From: Paraburkholderia hayleyella
GTDB taxonomy: Bacteria; Pseudomonadota; Gammaproteobacteria; Burkholderiales; Burkholderiaceae
Direction of reading: 5' to 3'
Length of the DNA stretch: 64,000 nucleotides
NCBI RefSeq assembly: GCF_009455685.1
Contig: NZ_QPES01000001.1
Location: 1,674,001 to 1,738,000, forward strand
Shown: piece by piece, positions 36,586 to 43,627 of the stretch
Layout of the letters: each line of letters starts with the position of its first letter
How positions within the stretch are numbered: the stretch's first letter is position 1
Translations under genes and position numbers: made by a program
Notes under the pieces: model-generated
What the model was told of the DNA's origin: nothing
Seen by the model: only the letters and a program-made list of their open reading frames with translations
The model's database searches: none

Positions 36586-37578
36586 ATGCCGGACTCGTTT
36601 TTTTTATCGCCGGGGCCGCTCCGCTCGCCCCGTGATGAGAAGGACGAGCGCGCAGCCTCTGAGCCCACAACACACCTTGCGCCTGACCGTGGCAGGCAGG
36701 GCGATTTCTTCGCGCTCGGCATCCCCGATGCCGCGCCGAAAGATGACCTCGCCAGCATGGAACATCCGTTGTTCGCATTGAAGGCTGGCGACACTCGCGT
36801 GCGTACCTACGAGCGCAACGGCAATACCGTGACGGTGAAGCCCGGCCCGGACGGTCGTGCAACGATCCACGACAAGGATTTGTGGCTCTACTGCGCCGGC
36901 CAGCTCGTCGAGGCGAAGAACCGTGGGGCAAGAATCTCGCGCACGGTGCGCCTCACCATGTACGACTTCCTCACGGCCACCAACCGCGACACCAGCGGTC
37001 GCGCCTACGAGCGCGCGGGCGAGATGCTTGGGCGGCTCACCGGCACGCGGGTGGAAACGAACATCGAGACCGGCGGGCGGCGCACTCGTGCGTTTTGGGG
37101 CCTGGTGGAATCGGCCAAGATCATCGAGAAGTCACCCAACGACGGTCGCATGGTGTCACTAGAAGTGACCTTGCCGGAATGGCTGTTCCGAGCCATCGAC
37201 GCCGGCGAATTCCTCACGCTCTCGCGCAACTATTACCGACTGCGCAAACCGCTTGACCGGCGCATCTACGAACTGGCGCGAAAGCACTGCGGCCGTCAAC
37301 CAAGCTGGCGTGTGTCGCTGGCCGTCCTGTACCAGAAGAGCGGCAGCACCGATGCGCTGCGGAATTTCCGTGCGGCAATGCGCTCGCTGGCCGAATCTGG
37401 CGCGCTGCCCGACTTCCTCATGGCGTTCGACGGCAGCCGCGACATGGTGACGTTCTACGCCAACGGCCCCAAGGGCCGCGTCGCCGAGGCCAAGGACATA
37501 CTGGCTGGGAGGCCGCATGCTTCGCTGCTGGCCCATGAGAAGGTCCACGCCCGGAAAATCGGGAAGCGATCCGGCTGA
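36586..37578 (+). CDS. repA: Plasmid replication initiator protein A (RPA family)
   Basis: Initiates replication of the ancestral plasmid by binding the iterons just downstream. The 330-residue product has a variable first 65 residues, then the RPA-family body: EHPLFALKAGDTRVRTYERN, VTVKPGPDGRATIHDKDLW, RTVRLTMYDFLTATNRDTS and LTLSRNYYRLRKPLDRRIYE. It is full length with no frameshift. Such initiators occur in broad-host-range plasmids of beta-proteobacteria; IncP itself uses TrfA instead. The variable N-terminus makes the start uncertain (MEHPLFAL is an alternative). Confidence 0.9.
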   Translation: MPDSFFLSPGPLRSPRDEKDERAASEPTTHLAPDRGRQGDFFALGIPDAAPKDDLASMEHPLFALKAGDTRVRTYERNGNTVTVKPGPDGRATIHDKDLWLYCAGQLVEAKNRGARISRTVRLTMYDFLTATNRDTSGRAYERAGEMLGRLTGTRVETNIETGGRRTRAFWGLVESAKIIEKSPNDGRMVSLEVTLPEWLFRAIDAGEFLTLSRNYYRLRKPLDRRIYELARKHCGRQPSWRVSLAVLYQKSGSTDALRNFRAAMRSLAESGALPDFLMAFDGSRDMVTFYANGPKGRVAEAKDILAGRPHASLLAHEKVHARKIGKRSG

Positions 37579-37870
37579 CACGTGCCTCCACGCAGGGCAC
37601 GTACTTTTACCTGCACTTGACTTCGGGCTTCCAGGGATGCCTTCTGTGGATTGGTACGTGCGTTCACCTGCGCCATCTGTGGATGGGAGCGTGCCTTTAC
37701 CTGCACTCGCATCGTGCTTTCACCTGCACCCAATTTCGTGCTTTTACCTGCGTACCCACCCCACAAAGCATTGTCGCGCAAGGGTTTTTGAAACCTGTAA
37801 CGCGCGCGCGCCTTTAACAGTCTTTTTAACTTAAAGATCTTTAACGCCGGCGGGGCTGTGGAAAACTTGA
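37579..37870. other. Iteron-type replication origin (oriV)
   Basis: Five iterons of the form CGTGCTTTTACCTGCA lie at 37600-37615, 37657-37672, 37690-37705, 37713-37728 and 37737-37752. The last three are spaced 23-24 bases apart, about two helical turns. DnaA-box-like TGTGGA sequences occur at 37635, 37678 and near 37856. An AT-rich stretch with repeated TTTAAC (37813-37846) could be the unwinding element. Confidence 0.82.
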
Positions 37871-38260
37871 CAGTTCGTGCGCTGGCGGCTTCGCCGGGGC
37901 ACCCCTGCGGGGTTCCCCCACCGCTATGCGGTGGCTCCCCCCTCCGGCAAATCGTGCCGGCCTCCGGCCGGTGAGCTGAGAGGGGCGCGGCACAAGCCGC
38001 GCCGAACGCGCCAGAAACGCTCCGGACGAAAAAAATCGGCAAGGCGAGGCCGAGCGCTCCTATTCCTGAAAACGCTCTCGCGGGCTTCCTGGACGCGGCC
38101 AGGCAGACCGACGGCAGCGCCACGAACAGATTGCCGCGCTGTCGGAACGGTCGCAGGTTGAACGCCAAGAAAGGGAGGCAGCGAGTCCACGCTGACCAGG
38201 CCGACGAGCTGGCCAGCATCGCCGCTTCCGACGATGGTGGCCGCCAGATGGATTTGGTTC
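37871..38260. other. Non-coding stretch after the origin
   Basis: About 390 bases without a supported gene. The first part is GC-rich with short inverted repeats (CCGGCCTCCGGCCGG near 37959-37973). Bases 38064-38190 look like decayed coding sequence, with Ala/Gln/Arg-rich stretches split between frames, but no family can be assigned. Confidence 0.4.
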
Positions 38261-38302
38261 GTTGTAGCGTGTTGTATGTTGTATCGCGCTACAACATACA
38301 AC
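38261..38302. repeat. Overlapping inverted repeats upstream of the alpA-like gene
   Basis: GTTGTATGTTGT (38271-38282) pairs with ACAACATACAAC (38291-38302). A second pair, GTTGTAGCG (38261-38269) with CGCTACAAC (38287-38295), uses overlapping bases, so only one hairpin can form at a time. Repeated GTTGTA units also make it a candidate operator or centromere-like site. Confidence 0.55.
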
Positions 38303-38323
38303 GCAGAATCAGCAGAATCTTAA

Positions 38324-38354
38324 TGTCAACCTAATTGGATAATTAAGTTGCTGA
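38324..38354. repeat. 31-bp imperfect direct repeat, right of the replication module
   Basis: Partner of 36504-36534, with three mismatches. It lies 62 bases before the alpA-like gene, so it may also serve as that gene's control region. Confidence 0.65.
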
Positions 38355-38416
38355 AGCGTTAGGCTTGTCCGGGCAACATCAGGCACTCGTTCGCAAGTGA
38401 CTGAATACGCCAGAAG

Positions 38417-38698
38417 ATGCACGCAACAGAAAAACCACGCCAACCCATTGCCGAGGTGGTGAAGGGCAAGACCCTCATCAATCGCAAGAAGCTGCTGGCG
38501 ATGATCCCGCTCTCAGACCGCACCATCTACAACATGGAGCTGCGGGGAGAGTTTCCACATCGCATCACCCTCACCAGCCGCAATGTGGCTTGGGACTTGG
38601 CCGAGGTCGAGCAGTGGATCGAAGCGCGCAAGTCGTCGGGCGAACTGGCTCGCCGCCCCGGTCCTCTGGCCGTGGGCGAGGATTCCCCTTCGTTGTGA
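38417..38698 (+). CDS. AlpA-family/MerR-like helix-turn-helix regulator
   Basis: Small DNA-binding regulator. The 93-residue product has an AlpA-type winged-helix core: INRKKLLAMIPLSDRTIYNM, then GEFPHRITLTSRNVAWDLAEVEQWI. Proteins of this type often control transfer or excision genes. It begins a run of tightly spaced genes leading to traK and traL. The specific target is unknown. Confidence 0.83.
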   Translation: MHATEKPRQPIAEVVKGKTLINRKKLLAMIPLSDRTIYNMELRGEFPHRITLTSRNVAWDLAEVEQWIEARKSSGELARRPGPLAVGEDSPSL

Positions 38699-38713
38699 CG
38701 TGGGGAAAGACTG

Positions 38714-38950
38714 ATGAAGCGGATAACGATTCAGGTCAGCGAGGCCACGGCGGCAAGCCTGCGCGAACTCGTCAAGAGGTGCACCGCTGCGAACGCCTGT
38801 TCTGGCGGCTTCACCAGCCACGGCCCCCTCACTGTCGCGTCGTTTCTGGCGATGCTGGCCGAAGATGCCGGCATGGTCATCACCCGTCCCGGAAGCTGGG
38901 AGGGCGCGAACATGGCGCAGGTCTTCAGTTCCCACGGCTATGAGGTGTGA
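38714..38950 (+). CDS. Small conserved plasmid protein, function unknown
   Basis: A 78-residue product (MKRITIQVSEATAASLRELV) whose first half resembles a ribbon-helix-helix strand-helix start. It contains one GGFTSHGPLTVASFLAMLAE segment and no membrane helix. It sits 15 bases after the AlpA-like gene and ends four bases before the traK start, so it belongs to that operon. No function is inferred. Confidence 0.65.
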   Translation: MKRITIQVSEATAASLRELVKRCTAANACSGGFTSHGPLTVASFLAMLAEDAGMVITRPGSWEGANMAQVFSSHGYEV

Positions 38951-38954
38951 CGCG

Positions 38955-39365
38955 ATGGCCGATGAATCAAAGGCAGGCGGCGAGGTGACGCAGAGCTTTC
39001 GGGAAGAGCTGGCCGCGTGGGTTGCACAGCGCGACCAGGTAGCAAGGTCCAAGCGCCAGGAGGCCCTAGTGGCCTTTCTTGCCGTGCGTGCCGATGTGAT
39101 CGAGGCGACCGCCGCCGGCTACGCGCTCAAGACCATCTGGGAGCATCTGCGCGAAGCCGGGCGCGTGTCGTTTCGATACGAGACATTTCTTAAGCACGTT
39201 CGCCGACACATCACGAACCCGCCGACCAAGCAGAGCAAGCCGGTGCCGGTGAAGCGAAGCAATGAGCGCCCGAACAAGCCGATCCACGAACCTAGAAAAA
39301 TCGAGCCCGTTGGAATTCCCAGTTTTCACTACAACCCAAGAATGGAAGATAAGGACTTGATCTAA
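38955..39365 (+). CDS. traK: Conjugal transfer protein TraK (oriT-binding, IncP type)
   Basis: In IncP plasmids TraK binds and bends oriT to help relaxosome assembly. The 136-residue product matches the family core: SFREELAAWVAQRD, VAFLAVRADVIEA, GYALKTIWEHLREAGRVSFR and YETFLKHVRRHI, followed by a basic, Pro-rich tail. ATG 38955 fits the family, although the frame is open to 38865. The stop overlaps the traL ATG by one base. In RP4 traK adjoins oriT; here the oriT-like sequence lies beyond traL. Confidence 0.85.
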   Translation: MADESKAGGEVTQSFREELAAWVAQRDQVARSKRQEALVAFLAVRADVIEATAAGYALKTIWEHLREAGRVSFRYETFLKHVRRHITNPPTKQSKPVPVKRSNERPNKPIHEPRKIEPVGIPSFHYNPRMEDKDLI

Positions 39366-40090
39366 TGACCAAAATTCACATGGTTCTTCAAGGCAAGGGC
39401 GGTGTCGGTAAATCGATGATTGCCGCGACTCTTGCGCAGTACAAAGCGGGCAAGGGCGCGAAGCCGCTTTGCATCGATACCGATCCGGTCAATTCGACGT
39501 TCGAGGGGTATAAAGCCCTGAGCGTGCGCCGGCTCGACATCATGAATGGCGACGAAATCAATACACGCACCTTCGATGCATTGGTCGAAATGATCGCGTC
39601 GGCGGACGGCGAGGTCATCATCGACAACGGGGCCAGCTCGTTCGTTCCGCTGTCCAGCTACCTCATTGGAAATCAGGTTCCCGCGATGCTCCAGGACATG
39701 GGCCACGAACTCGTGGTGCATACGGTCGTCACCGGCGGTCAGGCATTCAAAGACACGCTGATGGGCCTTGCCCAGCTCGCGGCGCAGTTCCCGGCGGAAT
39801 GCACGTTCGTCGTCTGGCTCAATCCCTATTGGGGGCCGATTGAAAGCGAAGGCAAGGGCTTCGAGAAGATGAAGGCGTACACGGACAACAAGGCTCGCGT
39901 GTCGGCCATCATCCAGATTCCGACCCTCAAGGCTGAAACCTACGGGCGCGACTTCTCTGAAATGCTCCAGGAGCGCCGCACCTTCGACGAGGCCTTGGCT
40001 GATCCGGCGCTCACGATCATGACGCGGCAGCGCCTCAAGATCGTGAAGACCCAAATCTTCCAGCAGCTCGACAACGCGGCGGTGCTCTGA
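39365..40090 (+). CDS. traL: Conjugal transfer protein TraL (ParA-like NTPase)
   Basis: TraL of IncP-type systems is a P-loop protein of the MinD/ParA group with an accessory transfer role. The 241-residue product starts MTKIHMVLQGKGGVGKSMIA (deviant Walker A), has CIDTDPVNSTFEGYKAL and EVIIDNGASSFVPLSSYL, and is intact. It could be mistaken for a partition ATPase, but its place after traK and the lack of a parB partner favour TraL. Confidence 0.85.
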   Translation: MTKIHMVLQGKGGVGKSMIAATLAQYKAGKGAKPLCIDTDPVNSTFEGYKALSVRRLDIMNGDEINTRTFDALVEMIASADGEVIIDNGASSFVPLSSYLIGNQVPAMLQDMGHELVVHTVVTGGQAFKDTLMGLAQLAAQFPAECTFVVWLNPYWGPIESEGKGFEKMKAYTDNKARVSAIIQIPTLKAETYGRDFSEMLQERRTFDEALADPALTIMTRQRLKIVKTQIFQQLDNAAVL

Positions 40091-40254
40091 TGATCGCATT
40101 GCATCGCTGTCAGCGTGCAGTTGATGCGCTGCTGATACGCAACCCTAGCACTGTCGCCGCGCTGTTCTTGGCCCTTTCCGGCCATTACTGCACTGCCGGC
40201 GCGCTATTGCACATCGATGGCGCATCAACAGCACATGCACAGCGACAGATTTGA
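40090..40254 (+). CDS. Small translationally coupled ORF after traL (possible truncated TraM)
   Basis: The ATG shares a base with the traL stop (TGATG) and opens a 54-residue frame starting MIALHRCQRAVDALLIRNPS. TraM occupies this position in IncP plasmids, but I cannot see a convincing match, so this may be a truncated or unrelated ORF. Confidence 0.4.
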   Translation: MIALHRCQRAVDALLIRNPSTVAALFLALSGHYCTAGALLHIDGASTAHAQRQI

Positions 40255-40288
40255 GGTGCTTTCCGTGGAGTAATCAACGCCGTGATGC

Positions 40289-40437
40289 GGGCAGGATATG
40301 TGAAGTAGGCCCACCCCAAAGGGGGGGGCTTTCTTCACTTCCCCTTATTCGCACTTCGTGCTCAACGGGGCATCCTGCTCTGCGAGGCCAGACGGTTACC
40401 GCCGTCAAAGCAGTTACCCCGCGAAGCGAGAGATGAA
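40289..40437 (-). other. RP4/IncP-type origin of transfer (oriT)
   Basis: On the minus strand the sequence reads TTCACATATCCTGCCC, matching the RP4 nic region (YATCCTG/C); the nick would fall between minus-strand bases 40292 and 40291. Next to it TGAAG (40301-40305) and CTTCA (40333-40337) bracket a GC-rich hairpin. CCCTTATTCGCAC, CTCAACGGGG and ATCCTGCTCTGCGAGG follow, as in the RP4 traK-side oriT. No relaxase gene is present. Its position between traL and trbJ differs from RP4. Confidence 0.82.
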
Positions 40438-40439
40438 TT

Positions 40440-40452
40440 TTTAGCCGCTAAA
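40440..40452. promoter_or_regulatory. KorB-type operator 2, upstream of trbJ
   Basis: TTTAGCCGCTAAA again matches the 13-base KorB consensus exactly. It lies 40 bases before the trbJ ribosome binding site (AAGGAG, 40491-40496), where a repressor could control the trb genes. Confidence 0.68.
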
Positions 40453-40553
40453 AAGCGGCGAAATACCCAAGCTGATTTTCACAATCGACCAAGGAGATAT
40501 GACGATGACGAGCAAAAGTTGGACTGACCCTGACCTTCGCGGCTGTAGTCGGC

Positions 40554-41258
40554 ATGCATACGGCACAGGCCGGCATCCCTGTTATCGACGCCGGTAACCT
40601 CTCACAAAACGTCATGACGGCGATGGAGAGCGTCGCGCAGACGCTCAAGCAAATTGAGCAGTACAAGACCCAGCTCCAGCAATACGAAAACATGATCCAG
40701 AACACCGCCGCGCCGGCCGCGTATATCTGGGATCAGGCGCAATCGACGATCAATAGCCTGCTCGCCGCGCAAGACACTCTCTCGTACTACCAAAACCAGC
40801 TCGGCAGCTTGGACGCCTACCTGGCGAAATTTCAGGATGTTTCCTACTACCGCAGCTCGCCGTGCTTCTCGTCGGCCGGGTGCTCAGATACCGAACGCGC
40901 CGCGATGGAGCAAAACCGCCGCCTTGTGTCGGAGTCGCAGAAGAAGGCGAACGACGCGCTTTTTCAAAGCCTAAAAAAGCAGCAGGACGCGCTCAAGGGG
41001 GATGCCCAGCAGTTGCAGCGCCTGCAATCCAGCGCCCAAGGCGCGCAAGGCCAGATGGAAGCCATTGGCTATGCCAACCAGCTCGCCAGCAACCAGTCGA
41101 ATCAGCTCCTACAGATTCGCGGCCTCTTGATCGCTCAGCAGAGCGCAGTCGCTACGCGCCAGCAGGCAATCGTCGACCGCGAAGCTCAAGAAACGGCTGC
41201 CCATGAAGCAATGACTCGCAATGCCATCGGCCGCACCAGCAACCCTCGGGCTTGGTGA
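40554..41258 (+). CDS. trbJ: P-type conjugative transfer protein TrbJ, signal peptide out of frame
   Basis: TrbJ is a periplasmic mating-pair protein (VirB5-like). The 234-residue frame starting at ATG 40554 has GIPVIDAGNLSQNVMTAMES, a coiled-coil body and the VSYYRSSPCFSSAGC segment. The ribosome binding site and ATGs at 40499/40505 are in another frame. Codons for a normal signal peptide (GLTLTFAAVVGMHTAQA) precede 40554 in the trbJ frame but lack a start, so one base (or two) is lost or gained near 40515. The preprotein as read would not be exported unless a CTG start is used. Confidence 0.85.
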   Translation: MHTAQAGIPVIDAGNLSQNVMTAMESVAQTLKQIEQYKTQLQQYENMIQNTAAPAAYIWDQAQSTINSLLAAQDTLSYYQNQLGSLDAYLAKFQDVSYYRSSPCFSSAGCSDTERAAMEQNRRLVSESQKKANDALFQSLKKQQDALKGDAQQLQRLQSSAQGAQGQMEAIGYANQLASNQSNQLLQIRGLLIAQQSAVATRQQAIVDREAQETAAHEAMTRNAIGRTSNPRAW

Positions 41259-41272
41259 GAAAGCACCTCTCT

Positions 41273-41449
41273 ATGAAAACCAATCTGATCGAAATTGCGA
41301 TGGCCGTCCTCGTTGTAAGCCTTGTCGGCTGTGGTGAGAAGGAAGCCGACTGCAAGAACCCGCGTACCCAGCAAGAGCAGCAGAAATGCGCGCACGACGC
41401 GATGACGGACAACGCCATCGGACGTACACCCAACCCGAAGAAATGGTGA
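41273..41449 (+). CDS. trbK: TrbK-like entry-exclusion lipoprotein
   Basis: In IncP plasmids TrbK is a membrane lipoprotein that blocks entry of a related plasmid. The 58-residue product has a hydrophobic signal ending in a lipobox (VVSLVGC), then a short charged region. ATG 41273 (MKTNLIEIAMAVLV) is used. Its C-terminal 18 residues (HDAMTDNAIGRTPNPKKW) resemble the C-terminus of TrbJ just upstream. It lies between trbJ and trbL as in RP4. Confidence 0.82.
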   Translation: MKTNLIEIAMAVLVVSLVGCGEKEADCKNPRTQQEQQKCAHDAMTDNAIGRTPNPKKW

Positions 41450-41454
41450 CCACT

Positions 41455-42981
41455 ATGCAGGGAATCAAACCGATGGCTTTCCTGGCCGTCCTTCTACTGA
41501 TCTACTCGATGAATGCATCGGCCCAACTGACGAACCAGGGCGTGCTCGATCAGGTCGTGACAGAGTTCAGTATCCGCGCATCGAGCTGGCAAGCCGTCGT
41601 GATGAATGCTGCGTCATGGCTATTCTGGACGCTGGGCACCATCAGCTTTACCTGGACAATGGGCATGCTGGCCTTGAGGAAGGCCGATACGGGGGATTTT
41701 TTCGCGGAATTCATCCGCTTCACTCTGTTCTTCGGCTTCTTCTACTGGCTGCTCCAGAACGGGCCGAATTTTGCTGATTCGATCATCCGCTCACTGCGGC
41801 AACTCGGTGAGAGTGCTGCCGGAACGTCCGGCCTGTCGCCCACAAAGATTGTCGATGTTGGCTTCCTGGTACTTAAACGAGCCATCGAGAATATGTCGGC
41901 CCTCAGTCCGGTCGATAGCGCCGCTGGCCTGGTCATGAGTCTGGCAATCCTGCTCCTGCTCGCGGCCATTGCCGTGAACATGCTGCTGCTCCTGGTCTCG
42001 GCCTGGATCATGATGTACGCGGGAATCTTCTTCCTTGGCTTTGGTGGATCGCGGTGGACATCGGACATGGCGATCAACTACTACAAGACGGTGCTTGGCG
42101 TGGCCGTGCAGCTCTTCGTGATGATCCTGCTGGTGGGCATCGGCCTTGACCTGCTGAACACTTTTTACGCCAAGATGAGCGGTGGCCTGAAATACGAAGA
42201 ACTCGCCACTATGCTTGTGGTGTGCTTCGCCCTGCTGATGCTGGTCAGCCGTATTCCGCCACTGCTGGCCGGAATCATCACTGGCGGCGGTGTGGGCGCA
42301 TCCAGCGGCATCGGAAATTTCGGTGCAGGAGCAATCGCCGGCGCGGCGCTTGGCGCCGCTGGCACCGCAGCGACGGCGGCTAGCATGGCCGGCGCGGCCA
42401 TCACCGCCGGAGCAACCGGTGCGGCTGGCGGGGCGCAGGCCCTGATGACGGCCTTCTCGAAGGCATCGGCGGCAGCCAGCGATGGCGGTAGCGGAGGCAT
42501 GGGCGACATCATGAGCGCGGCCACTGGCGGTGGTGGTGATGCGGGCAGCGGTAGCGGCTTGGCATCGGCTATGGGTGACAGTGGGGGCGTACTTGGTGAA
42601 CAAAAGTCGGATGGCTTGATGGGGAAGGCCGGAAAGATCGCTGGAGGGACCGCCGCCAACCTGGCGCAAGGTTCCTGGGACGTGGCAAAAACCAAGGCGG
42701 GTCAGCTCGCCGAGACCTTCAAGGAGCGAGTCAGCGAAACAGTGGGCGGCAAGGTTGCCTCAGCCATCAAGGCTAGTGGCGGCGGCCAGGAGCCGGCATT
42801 CGGCGGAAACAGTCTCGGGGCAGGGGCGGGCGATAGCAGCACAAGCGCAAGCGACGAAGTTGCCGACTTCATGAGCCGGGCGAATAGCAACAGCGCCGAG
42901 GACGGGAGCGAATCAGCACACGGCGCATTCAGCGCGAAGCCAAACACTGCCACGGCCAACACCAAATCCATTTTGGATTGA
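41455..42981 (+). CDS. trbL: P-type conjugative transfer protein TrbL
   Basis: Polytopic inner-membrane protein of the mating-pair complex (VirB6-like). The 508-residue product has a signal-like first helix (AFLAVLLLIYSMNASAQ), several membrane segments, the conserved FFLGFGGSRWTSDMAINYYK, and a Gly/Ala/Ser-rich C-terminal tail. ATG 41443 is an alternative start that overlaps trbK. It appears intact. A second, truncated trbL lies at 48141-49122. Confidence 0.9.
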   Translation: MQGIKPMAFLAVLLLIYSMNASAQLTNQGVLDQVVTEFSIRASSWQAVVMNAASWLFWTLGTISFTWTMGMLALRKADTGDFFAEFIRFTLFFGFFYWLLQNGPNFADSIIRSLRQLGESAAGTSGLSPTKIVDVGFLVLKRAIENMSALSPVDSAAGLVMSLAILLLLAAIAVNMLLLLVSAWIMMYAGIFFLGFGGSRWTSDMAINYYKTVLGVAVQLFVMILLVGIGLDLLNTFYAKMSGGLKYEELATMLVVCFALLMLVSRIPPLLAGIITGGGVGASSGIGNFGAGAIAGAALGAAGTAATAASMAGAAITAGATGAAGGAQALMTAFSKASAAASDGGSGGMGDIMSAATGGGGDAGSGSGLASAMGDSGGVLGEQKSDGLMGKAGKIAGGTAANLAQGSWDVAKTKAGQLAETFKERVSETVGGKVASAIKASGGGQEPAFGGNSLGAGAGDSSTSASDEVADFMSRANSNSAEDGSESAHGAFSAKPNTATANTKSILD

Positions 42982-42998
42982 TGCCAGAGGAGCCGCGA

Positions 42999-43259
42999 AT
43001 GAACACCGTCATCACCCACAACCGCATCAAGCGCTACGTCAACGTCTTGAATGACTTGCTGACCGTGGCCGAGATCCAGGCGCAACACCGTGTGCGCCGG
43101 CCGTGCCGGGAGATCGTGGATCTTCTTGACGCAATGACGAACGTCTGCGTCATGTTGAACTGTCAGGTGATGGGTGGCCCACAGCCAAAACATCACGACA
43201 TAGAGGCCATCAAACAACAGGCCGCCCGAGCGATGGAGTTCGCCAGGCGTTTGGCATGA
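42999..43259 (+). CDS. Small protein after trbL, function unknown
   Basis: The 86-residue product (MNTVITHNRIKRYVNVLNDL) is largely helical and has AGAGGAG at 42986-42992 as ribosome binding site. It lies 17 bases after trbL, so it is probably the last gene of the trb operon. No family was recognised. Confidence 0.65.
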   Translation: MNTVITHNRIKRYVNVLNDLLTVAEIQAQHRVRRPCREIVDLLDAMTNVCVMLNCQVMGGPQPKHHDIEAIKQQAARAMEFARRLA

Positions 43260-43389
43260 CGATACCTTCTTTGCTGAAGTGCTCTCGGAGCGTGTCGTTG
43301 ACGCACTCCGTGTTTGCCTGGTACGCCAAGTGGACTTCATAGCCCAAACGAGCCACAATGTGGCTACATCCGCTATGCGAGCTATTTTG

Positions 43390-43581
43390 ATGGCAAATTC
43401 AGATGTCGTCCGCGCCCGAATTGACGGGCATATCAAAGAGGAGGCCGCCAACGTCTTGGCCCAAATGGGCTTGTCCGTTTCGGATGCAATAAGGATATTG
43501 CTCACTCGAATCGCCGCTGACAAGGCACTTCCCTTTGACGTTAACTGCGGCCTACCTCAGCTTGATCGAAAGAAGCCATGA
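43390..43581 (+). CDS. RelB/DinJ-family antitoxin without adjacent toxin
   Basis: The 63-residue product (MANSDVVRARIDGHIKEEAA) has the RelB/DinJ ribbon-helix-helix core, including LAQMGLSVSDAIRILLTRIA and ALPFDVN. The frame is open to 43279 but similarity starts here. The next gene (43628) is not a RelE-type toxin, so it is either an orphan or a regulator of the ABC-3C operon 46 bases downstream. The first is the simpler reading. Confidence 0.8.
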   Translation: MANSDVVRARIDGHIKEEAANVLAQMGLSVSDAIRILLTRIAADKALPFDVNCGLPQLDRKKP

Positions 43582-43627
43582 GCCTACAGATGCATGACAA
43601 CTTTATCCGATCAAGGGCCTGAACCGT

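Noticed and set aside
37517..38334. Several open frames over the iterons and the following GC-rich DNA
   Set aside because: They overlap repeated origin elements, have no family features and show no ribosome binding sites; the strand and frame change repeatedly.
39365..40090. Reading this P-loop gene as a partition ParA
   Set aside because: It directly follows traK with a one-base overlap, lacks a ParB partner and matches IncP TraL in size and motifs.
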